Shown here one piece after another: positions 6,023 through 12,002 of a stretch of DNA of 12,002 bases. Numbering within the stretch: position 1 is the first letter of the stretch; each line of letters begins with the position of its first letter. A program made the position numbers and the translations under genes. Location of the stretch: the NCBI GenBank assembly GCA_031256015.1, contig JAIRRK010000040.1, forward strand, positions 1-12,002, read 5' to 3'. The notes below the pieces were generated by a model, which was not told the DNA's origin, did not search any database, and worked only from the letters and a program-made list of their open reading frames with translations. Source of the stretch: Dysgonamonadaceae bacterium (GTDB lineage Bacteria; Bacteroidota; Bacteroidia; Bacteroidales; Azobacteroidaceae).

Positions 6023-7234
6023 ATGAAACTGATAAAACGTTGTATTGAACGAATAGTCGAGACAATTTTAACTGCCGGCGGAATGATAACCTCTGTTATC
6101 ATTCTGCTGATTGTTATTTTCCTTTTCAAAGAAGGATTCGGATTATTCAACAGTCCGAGTGTGGAAAAAGGATATTCGCTTTGTGTCAATACGGAAAATC
6201 CGATCGAAAAATTAAATCCCTTTCAGATAAAAGAAATCTTCGATTATGAAATAGATAACTGGAAAAATGTGGGAGGGAATGATGAAGAAATAATCCTTTT
6301 TCGTTTTGAAGAACTATTTTATCGATATTCGGATGAAGAATTGGGAGAGAATGATGAATTTCTTTCCCAAAAATTGGGAGAAATAATCAGAGCTACTCCC
6401 GGAATCATTGCTTATTTACCGACAGAATATCTTTCTTCCGATTGTTCGGGAATCAAAGTCTTGCCTGAAGCGAAAATCTCCGTCGGGGATTTTTTCGGCA
6501 GGAAAGAATGGATTCCTACAGCTATTCCGGCTCCTCAATTCGGAGTATTGCCTCTCATTTTGGGCACATTGTGGGTGAGTATATTTGCCATCGCGATTGC
6601 TTTGCCTTTGGGCTTGGGAGTAGCCATTTATCTTTCCGAATTAGCCGGCGAGAAAATGCGTAAAATATTAAAGCCGACTATCGAGTTGTTGGCCGGTATT
6701 CCGTCGGTCGTGTATGGTTTCTTCGGATTGGTTGTTTTGGTTCCGCTTATTCAGAAACTGTTTCACTTACCTGTCGGAGAAACCGCTTTCGCCGGAAGTT
6801 TGATATTGGCCATCATGGCATTGCCTACTATCATTACCGTAGCGGAAGACGCCATGCAGAATACTCCTCGTGCTATGCGTGAAGCCGGTTTGGCTTTGGG
6901 AGCAAACCATTGGCAAACCATTTACAAAGTGATTATTCCTTACTCCGTTTCGGGAATATCGGCGGCAGTTGTATTGGGAATCGGACGAGCAATCGGAGAA
7001 ACAATGGCGGTTTTGATGGTGACGGGAAATGCGGCAGTTATTCCTCATACGATATTCGAGCCGGTAAGAACTATTCCGGCAACCATTGCTGCCGAATTAG
7101 GAGAAGCTCCTTCCGGAGGAGCGCACTATCAGGCTTTGTTTATGTTGGGATGTATTCTGTTCTTGATGACTATTTTGATAAGTATAGCCGCAGAAGTTAT
7201 TTCTAAAAACCATCCGCAACGAAAAGGAATTTGA
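6023..7234 (+). CDS. pstC: Phosphate ABC transporter permease PstC with inserted PstS-like domain
   Basis: An inner-membrane permease of the Pst importer, 403 aa, about 100 longer than the common PstC. Seen: TM1 at about 15-36; then a hydrophilic region at about 43-170 before the second TM (starting near 172, FGVLPLILGTLW). The permease core follows, with LLAGIPSVVYGFFGLVV and the EAA loop at about 274-314 (EAGLALGANHWQTI), which docks on PstB. The extra region has PIEKLNPFQIKEIF, IDNWKNVGG and PGIIAYLPTEYL, which line up with NLTREQLEGIF, ITNWKELGG and KGAIGYVGLAYL of PstS. The ligand-binding SSGT of PstS is missing there. It starts 7 nt after pstS and is followed after 2 nt by pstA. Permease assignment is secure; the role of the insert is unknown. 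Confidence 0.93.
   Translation: MKLIKRCIERIVETILTAGGMITSVIILLIVIFLFKEGFGLFNSPSVEKGYSLCVNTENPIEKLNPFQIKEIFDYEIDNWKNVGGNDEEIILFRFEELFYRYSDEELGENDEFLSQKLGEIIRATPGIIAYLPTEYLSSDCSGIKVLPEAKISVGDFFGRKEWIPTAIPAPQFGVLPLILGTLWVSIFAIAIALPLGLGVAIYLSELAGEKMRKILKPTIELLAGIPSVVYGFFGLVVLVPLIQKLFHLPVGETAFAGSLILAIMALPTIITVAEDAMQNTPRAMREAGLALGANHWQTIYKVIIPYSVSGISAAVVLGIGRAIGETMAVLMVTGNAAVIPHTIFEPVRTIPATIAAELGEAPSGGAHYQALFMLGCILFLMTILISIAAEVISKNHPQRKGI
6170..6472 (+). other. Degenerate PstS-like domain within PstC
   Basis: Residues about 50-150 of PstC form a periplasmic insert between the first two membrane segments. The order of matching blocks to PstS is conserved: the L-x-x-x-Q-x-x-x-IF helix, NWK-x-x-GG, EI followed by an Arg (R94), and PGIIAYLPTEYL near the end. 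The phosphate-binding loop of PstS (SRETSSGT) has no counterpart; it is replaced by FRFEELFYRYSD. It is shorter than a full binding protein, covering roughly the central domain only. It could be a docking or gating element for PstS rather than a second phosphate site; that part is inference. Confidence 0.65.
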
Positions 7235-7236
7235 TT

Positions 7237-8091
7237 ATGACAGCAAAAACAAATCAAAAGATTGCTTTCTGTGTATTCAGAATACTGGGAATGTTAGTGG
7301 TGGGATTACTCTTCTGGATACTGGGATTCATTATCTATAACGGAATCGGTGTGATTAGTTGGGAATTTCTGACCGGTTATCCTACGGCCGGAATGACTTC
7401 CGGCGGAATTTTACCCGCAATCGTAGGAACACTCTGTCTAATCGCGGGGAGTTCGATTATTGCTTTTCCTTTGGGCATTTTATCGGCTATTTATAGCAGC
7501 GAATATGCCGGAAACGGGAAAATGGTTCAATTTATCCGAGTGATGACCAACAACTTGGGAGGTGTTCCTTCTATCATTTTCGGATTGTTCGGGATGGCTC
7601 TTTTTGTCAATACGCTCGGATTCGGTGATTCGATTATCGCCGGCTCATTGACTTTGGGATTGTTGACTTTGCCTCTGATTATCCGGACAACAGAAGAAGC
7701 TTTGAAAGCCATTCCGGATTCATTCAGAACAGCCGGTTTGGCTTTAGGAGCAACCAAGTTACAAACAATAAACAGAGTGGTTTTACCAATGGCTTTTCCG
7801 AATATTATTACGGGATTAATCCTGTCGATAGGAAGAGTTTCCGGAGAAACGGCACCGATTTTGTTTACGGTAGCGGCTTATTTTCTTCCGAAACTTCCGA
7901 CAGGTATTTTCGATCAGGTAATGGCACTGCCTTATCATCTTTATGTGATTGCAACAAGCGGAACCGATTTGGAAGCTTCCCGACCGATGGCTTATGGAAC
8001 GGCTTTAGTATTGATTATTATTGTTTTATTGATGAATCTGTTGGCAACCGCTTTACGCAGATGGTTCAGTAAAAAAGTTAAAACTCATTAG
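7237..8091 (+). CDS. pstA: Phosphate ABC transporter permease PstA
   Basis: The second inner-membrane permease, 284 aa, partner of PstC. Seen: TM1 at about 10-34; [20 protein letters not shown]; then [19 protein letters not shown] and the EAA loop at about 153-190 ([20 protein letters not shown]); [18 protein letters not shown]; and a basic tail ending in [11 protein letters not shown]. Normal family length, with no inserted periplasmic domain, unlike PstC. I chose the ATG at 7237, 2 nt after the pstC stop; a TTG at 7231 in the same frame would overlap pstC but is an unlikely start in this phylum. Confidence 0.94.
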   Translation: MTAKTNQKIAFCVFRILGMLVVGLLFWILGFIIYNGIGVISWEFLTGYPTAGMTSGGILPAIVGTLCLIAGSSIIAFPLGILSAIYSSEYAGNGKMVQFIRVMTNNLGGVPSIIFGLFGMALFVNTLGFGDSIIAGSLTLGLLTLPLIIRTTEEALKAIPDSFRTAGLALGATKLQTINRVVLPMAFPNIITGLILSIGRVSGETAPILFTVAAYFLPKLPTGIFDQVMALPYHLYVIATSGTDLEASRPMAYGTALVLIIIVLLMNLLATALRRWFSKKVKTH

Positions 8092-8098
8092 ACAGATT

Positions 8099-8845
8099 AT
8101 GATAGAAGCTAAAAACGTAGATTTTTATTATGGTGATTTCCATGCTTTGAAAGGAATAAGCATGAAAATAGAAAACAACACGGTGACCGCATTTATTGGT
8201 CCTTCCGGTTGCGGAAAATCGACTTTCCTCCGCTTATTTAATCGGATGAATGATTTGATTCCGGACACTCGTTTAACCGGAGAATGTTTGATAAACGGAC
8301 AAAATATTTACGATAAGGCGGTTGATGTAACCGAACTGCGCAAAAATGTAGGGATGGTATTTCAAAAACCGAATCCTTTTCCTAAAACGATATTCGAGAA
8401 TATTGCTTTCGGACTGCGTGTGGAGGGAATAAACGATAAAAACTTTATCCAACAACAAGTGGAGGAATCCTTAAAGAGTGCAGCCCTGTGGGAGGAGGTA
8501 AAAGATAAATTAAAAAAGTCGGCTTTTGAACTTTCCGGAGGGCAACAACAACGTTTGTGTATCGCTCGGGCTTTAGCCATTAAGCCGGATATTATCCTGA
8601 TGGACGAACCGGCTTCCGCTTTGGACCCGATTTCAACTTCCAAAATAGAAGATTTGATTCACGGCTTAAAGGAAAATTATACCATTGTCATTGTTACTCA
8701 CAACATGCAACAAGCCGCTCGTGTGAGTGATAAAACCGGATTTTTTATGTTGGGCAAATTGGTGGAATACAACGATACGAAAAAAATGTTTCTCAGTCCC
8801 GAAAAAGAAGAAACGCAAAATTATATAACCGGCCGATTCGGCTAA
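8099..8845 (+). CDS. pstB: Phosphate ABC transporter ATPase PstB
   Basis: The cytoplasmic ATPase that drives phosphate import, 248 aa. Seen: Walker A GPSGCGKS at 34-41; Q-loop Gln89 in VFQKPNPFP, characteristic of PstB; ABC signature LSGGQQQR at 145-152; Walker B ILMDEP with catalytic Glu170, then ASALDP; and H-loop His201 in VTHNMQQA. All catalytic motifs are intact and the length is standard. It begins 7 nt after pstA, and phoU follows after 14 nt. Confidence 0.97.
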   Translation: MIEAKNVDFYYGDFHALKGISMKIENNTVTAFIGPSGCGKSTFLRLFNRMNDLIPDTRLTGECLINGQNIYDKAVDVTELRKNVGMVFQKPNPFPKTIFENIAFGLRVEGINDKNFIQQQVEESLKSAALWEEVKDKLKKSAFELSGGQQQRLCIARALAIKPDIILMDEPASALDPISTSKIEDLIHGLKENYTIVIVTHNMQQAARVSDKTGFFMLGKLVEYNDTKKMFLSPEKEETQNYITGRFG

Positions 8846-8859
8846 AAAACTTACTTCAA

Positions 8860-9528
8860 ATGAAACATACCGAAAGAGAATTAATGGCAATAAAAGACGA
8901 AGTCAGCCAAATGTGGAGACTTGTTCTTTCTCAACTGGAAAAGGCCAAACAAGCTTTCCTGAATAACGATATTAACTTGGCTCGGGAAATAGTCAGCAGA
9001 GAAAAAAGAGTAGATACTTTCGAGTTAAAGATTGACAGCGATTGTGAAAACTATATTGCTTTGTACAATCCTGTGGCCGTTGACCTTCGCTTGGTTTTAT
9101 CTTTACTCCGAATTTGTAACACTTTGGAGCGAATCGGTGATTTTGCCGACGGAATTGCCCGACATGTCGTAAAAGAAAATTGTTCGTCCTTCACGAAAGA
9201 AATAACCGATGAACTGATGATCGAAAAAATGTTCGACACGGTTATCCTGATGTTATCGGACAGTTATGTGGCTTTGGATTCGGAAAATACAAAACTATCC
9301 GGGAAAATATTGGCTTTAGACGAATTAGTCGATGATATTTACCGTCAATCGGTCAAAGTGATTGCCAATCACATCCGCCAAAAACCGGAGGAAACCGAAT
9401 GTGGTTTAAATACCATGTTAGTCATCCGTAAAATAGAACGGATAGGCGATCATTGCAGTAATATTGTGGAAGAAATTGTTTTTTATATCGATGCCAAAGT
9501 ATTAAAACACAGTAAAAATGAGGAATAA
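8860..9528 (+). CDS. phoU: Phosphate signalling regulator PhoU
   Basis: A 222-aa all-helical protein with two three-helix repeats. Known role: it links the transport state of PstSCAB to the sensor kinase PhoR, damping PhoB output when phosphate is ample, and limits uptake. Seen: two metal-binding motifs, one per repeat: LERIGDFADGIAR at 89-101 and KIERIGDHCSNIVEE near 190-205; the segment DLRLVLSLLRICNTLE before the first is also typical. No membrane segment or signal peptide. Length is close to the E. coli protein. A 56-nt gap separates it from phoB. Confidence 0.94.
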   Translation: MKHTERELMAIKDEVSQMWRLVLSQLEKAKQAFLNNDINLAREIVSREKRVDTFELKIDSDCENYIALYNPVAVDLRLVLSLLRICNTLERIGDFADGIARHVVKENCSSFTKEITDELMIEKMFDTVILMLSDSYVALDSENTKLSGKILALDELVDDIYRQSVKVIANHIRQKPEETECGLNTMLVIRKIERIGDHCSNIVEEIVFYIDAKVLKHSKNEE

Positions 9529-9554
9529 TAATACCCTATTCCGATTGAATCGTT

Positions 9555-9562
9555 TATCTTTG
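9555..9562 (+). promoter_or_regulatory. Possible internal promoter before phoB
   Basis: TATCTTTG matches TAnnTTTG and ends 22 nt before the phoB ATG. A second TATCTTT copy lies exactly 10 bp on (9565-9571). No TTTG is found at the -33 position and no PHO-box-like repeat is visible, so this may give only low-level, phosphate-independent expression of phoBR, or be chance. Confidence 0.3.
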
Positions 9563-9584
9563 TCTATCTTTAGAAATTTACTTT

Positions 9585-10283
9585 ATGCCTGAAAAGATTC
9601 TTGTAGTTGATGACGGAAAAGATATTTGTGAAATATTGGAATTTAATCTCACGAACGAAGGTTACGATGTGGACATTGCTCATTCGGCAGAAGAAGCATG
9701 GCGGAAATTGACTCCCGAACATTCCCTGATTCTTCTGGATGTGATGATGGAAGGAATGTCCGGATATAAATTGTCCGAAAAATTGCGGAAAAGCAACAAC
9801 TTTATCCCGATTATTTTTCTTACGGCAAAAGACCGGGAAAATGACATACTCACCGGGTTTTCCGTCGGAGGCGATGATTATATTTCCAAACCTTTTTCAG
9901 TCAAAGAAGTCATTGCTCGAATAAAAGCATTGTTGAAACGATCGGCGATTGCAAATAAAACAAATCAATCCGAAAATAAAAAGAATTGTTTGGTTTTTGA
10001 CCATGTAATTATCGATTTGGATGCAAAGGAATTAACCGTAAACGAAAACATTATCCCTCTCACCCGAACGGAGTTCGATATCATTACGCTTCTCGCATCC
10101 AATCCGTCGAAAGTTTTTGAACGGGACGAGATTATCGACCATGTATGGAAAGATTCTCCTTATATAACGGAACGAACCATTGATGTTCACATCCGTCGTT
10201 TGAGAAAGAAAATAGGAGAGAAAGTATCTTTAATAATCAGTCGCCCGGGATACGGATATCGTTTTAACGAGAAACCGCTATGA
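9585..10283 (+). CDS. phoB: PhoB-type response regulator (OmpR family)
   Basis: A 232-aa two-domain regulator. Seen: an N-terminal receiver at about 4-115 with acidic pocket Asp9/Asp10, phospho-acceptor Asp52 in LLDVMM, switch Thr80 (FLTAKD) and Lys102 in SKPF; a short linker; and a C-terminal winged-helix domain from about residue 135, with LTRTEFDIITLLASNP, VWKDSPYITERTIDVHIRRLRKKIG and the wing GYGYRF. All phosphorylation residues are intact. Assignment to phosphate control rests on its place directly behind pst-phoU and on the PHO-box-like array heading the operon. It overlaps phoR by 4 nt (ATGA). Confidence 0.88.
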   Translation: MPEKILVVDDGKDICEILEFNLTNEGYDVDIAHSAEEAWRKLTPEHSLILLDVMMEGMSGYKLSEKLRKSNNFIPIIFLTAKDRENDILTGFSVGGDDYISKPFSVKEVIARIKALLKRSAIANKTNQSENKKNCLVFDHVIIDLDAKELTVNENIIPLTRTEFDIITLLASNPSKVFERDEIIDHVWKDSPYITERTIDVHIRRLRKKIGEKVSLIISRPGYGYRFNEKPL

Positions 10284-12002
10284 AACAAAGCTATACTCGG
10301 AAACTGACGGTTAGTTTTATCTGTATTCTCCTGCTGTTTTCGGCCGGAGTAATTCTTTTCGAACGTCATCGTGCAAAACAAGCCAAAATAGAAACTTTGG
10401 AAGAACGATTAGACGGATATACCGACATTATTGATGAATATCTTGAACGAGCCGGAAAGAATTTAACCTCAATCTCGGATTCTTTATTGCCGCTTTTCCC
10501 TTCTAATCTGCGCCTGACAATTATCGATATAAATGGAAATATCTTATTCGATAATCAGTTAACAGAGGAACAGGAATCGGAAAATCATGCTTCTCGACCG
10601 GAAATTGTACAGGCAAAAGAAAAAGGAAAAGGAAGTAATCTGAGAAAATCGGCAACTACTCAAAAAGAATATCTGTATTACGCTAAATTTCCGGGTGACA
10701 ATTACATAAGATTGGCTTTGCCTTATGACGAGCAAATACAAAATCTACTGAAACCCGATAATGCGTTTATTTATTATTTGTTGTTTCTGTTGATTCTTGG
10801 AATCTTTTTCATCGTTTATACTGCCCGATATTTCGGGAAATCGATTAGTCAACTGAAGAATTTCGCTCAATGGATAAAGAAACAGGAGAAGATAGATATG
10901 CCGGTTTTTCCGAATGACGAAATCGGATATATCGGACAACAAATTGCCAAAAGTTACAAGCGAATCAATGATACGAAAGAACAGTTAACCCTTGAACGAG
11001 AAAAGCTGCTGATGCACGTACAAAGTTCAAATGAAGGAATTTGTTTCTTTTCTTCCGAAATGCACGTTTCGTTCTATAACGGATTATTCCTCCAATATAT
11101 CAATATAATCAGCGACAAAATCACTTCGAATATAGATGATATTTTGAAGGAAAGTATTTTTTCGGATATCCGTCATTTTATTATGAATAACGAAGGAAAC
11201 GCTTATTTCGAAACTTCAATCAGTAAACAGGGAAGACAATTTATCGGGAAAGTGAATATTTTCTATGACAAAAGTTTCGAAATCGTTTTAACGGATATTA
11301 CTCAAGCCGAGAAAAACAAAATCTTGAAGAGAGAAATGACCGGAAATATCGCACACGAATTAAGAACTCCCGTTGCCGGAATCAGAGGTTATTTGGAAAC
11401 CGTTTTGGAGAATAATTTGGATAAAACAAAAGAATCGGAATTTATAAAGAAAGCTTACGAACAAACGATAACGCTGTCGGAATTAATCAGAGATATGAGT
11501 TTGCTCACCAAAATCGACGAAGCTTCGGCCGACACCTTCCAATTCCGGCCCATTCACTTTCGGAATTTGATTGATAGAGTAAAAAAAGACCTGAATCAAC
11601 AGTTAGAGGACAAAGACATTATTATTCATTCGACAATTTCAGACGATTTGACTTTGTTCGGAAACGAAAACTTGATTTATTCCATTTTTCGCAACTTGAC
11701 CGATAATGTGATAAATTACGCAGGGGAAAGCATTACCATTTCAATCAATCAATACAATCCGGACGATCGATTTGCCTATTTCTCCTTTTCCGATAATGGT
11801 GTCGGCATCAGGGAAGAAAGGCATTTAACCCGACTTTTCGAGCGGTTTTATCGAGTTACGGAAGGACGTTCTCGCGAAACCGGAGGTTCCGGCTTAGGGT
11901 TATCGATTGTAAAAAATGCCGTTGAATTTCACGGAGGAAACATTTCGGTTAAGAATCGCACAACCGGCGGATTGGAGTTTTTATTTAATTTACCGCTGTT
12001 TA
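10280..12002 (+). CDS. phoR: Sensor histidine kinase PhoR (3' end cut by the window)
   Basis: At least 574 residues, open to the right edge. Seen on translation: TM1 at about 9-27; an extracytoplasmic region at about 30-160; TM2 at about 162-182; a HAMP-like stretch to about 235; a PAS-like segment at about 245-345 (SSNEGICFFSSEMHVSFYN); the dimerisation/H-box NIAHELRTPVAGIRGYLE with phospho-acceptor His359; then the ATPase domain with N-box RNLTDNVINYA (Asn476), G1 DNGVGI (Asp505), F-box LFERFYR and G2 TGGSGLGLSIV from 534. The last visible residues FNLPLF look like the final strand, so only a few codons are probably missing. The start overlaps the phoB stop as ATGA, implying translational coupling. 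It would phosphorylate PhoB when phosphate is scarce. Confidence 0.9.
   Translation, partial: MKQSYTRKLTVSFICILLLFSAGVILFERHRAKQAKIETLEERLDGYTDIIDEYLERAGKNLTSISDSLLPLFPSNLRLTIIDINGNILFDNQLTEEQESENHASRPEIVQAKEKGKGSNLRKSATTQKEYLYYAKFPGDNYIRLALPYDEQIQNLLKPDNAFIYYLLFLLILGIFFIVYTARYFGKSISQLKNFAQWIKKQEKIDMPVFPNDEIGYIGQQIAKSYKRINDTKEQLTLEREKLLMHVQSSNEGICFFSSEMHVSFYNGLFLQYINIISDKITSNIDDILKESIFSDIRHFIMNNEGNAYFETSISKQGRQFIGKVNIFYDKSFEIVLTDITQAEKNKILKREMTGNIAHELRTPVAGIRGYLETVLENNLDKTKESEFIKKAYEQTITLSELIRDMSLLTKIDEASADTFQFRPIHFRNLIDRVKKDLNQQLEDKDIIIHSTISDDLTLFGNENLIYSIFRNLTDNVINYAGESITISINQYNPDDRFAYFSFSDNGVGIREERHLTRLFERFYRVTEGRSRETGGSGLGLSIVKNAVEFHGGNISVKNRTTGGLEFLFNLPLF

Noticed and set aside
6767..7206. 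Overlapping 93- and 98-codon frames on both strands inside pstC
   Set aside because: They cover the conserved EAA loop and membrane segments of PstC; their translations are low-complexity and rich in S/R/N, as expected of shadow frames.
10559..10942. Two minus-strand frames of 60-65 codons opposite phoR
   Set aside because: The plus-strand phoR frame is continuous here and encodes the sensor region and second membrane segment.
1..12002. Search for CRISPR arrays, insertion sequences, tRNA genes and attachment-site repeats
   Set aside because: No spaced identical repeats, transposase-like ORFs, tRNA-like cloverleaf or direct-repeat flanks were seen by eye; the genes are conserved and tightly packed.

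Overview
The window looks like chromosomal DNA from a member of the Bacteroidota, most likely order Bacteroidales. Reasons: promoter candidates match the Bacteroidota -7 element TAnnTTTG; recognisable Shine-Dalgarno sequences are largely absent and A/T-rich tracts precede the starts; base composition is moderately low GC; and the proteins have Bacteroidota-style features (a DusB with PMEDVTD, a PstC with a large extra periplasmic domain, a porin O/P next to pst). No mobile element, tRNA, rRNA or CRISPR array was seen. Coding density is high.

Left part (1-3724, minus strand): a compact four-gene unit reading leftward, cysS (cysteinyl-tRNA synthetase) > PaaI-like hotdog thioesterase > mnmD-like tRNA methyltransferase > dusB-like tRNA-dihydrouridine synthase. 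Gaps are 1 and 9 nt, and the last pair overlaps by 10 nt. Three of the four proteins act on tRNA. Past the dusB stop lies a 175-nt non-coding stretch holding a strong leftward promoter match and an intrinsic terminator, which together would define a roughly 75-nt small transcript.

Middle (3725-3929): a divergent intergenic region. One side holds a cysS promoter candidate. The other holds an array of four 11-bp direct-repeat units resembling tandem PHO boxes (PhoB sites), ending 10 bp upstream of a TAnnTTTG element.

Right part (3930-12002, plus strand): a full phosphate-starvation unit. It contains an outer-membrane porin (OprP/O family), the ABC phosphate importer PstS-PstC-PstA-PstB, the regulator PhoU, the response regulator PhoB, and the sensor kinase PhoR, which runs off the right edge close to its end. 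Genes up to phoU are separated by at most 14 nt; a 56-nt gap with a possible secondary promoter precedes phoB; phoB and phoR overlap by 4 nt. The inferred logic is that the porin admits phosphate, PstS captures it, PstCAB imports it, PhoU links transporter state to PhoR, and PhoB acts on the PHO-box array at the head of the operon.

The most notable observations are: (1) PstC carries a degenerate PstS-like domain in its first periplasmic loop; (2) the four-unit 11-bp array before the porin; (3) the candidate small RNA at the left end. No clearly new defence or mobile system is visible; the window is otherwise conserved housekeeping and phosphate-uptake DNA.
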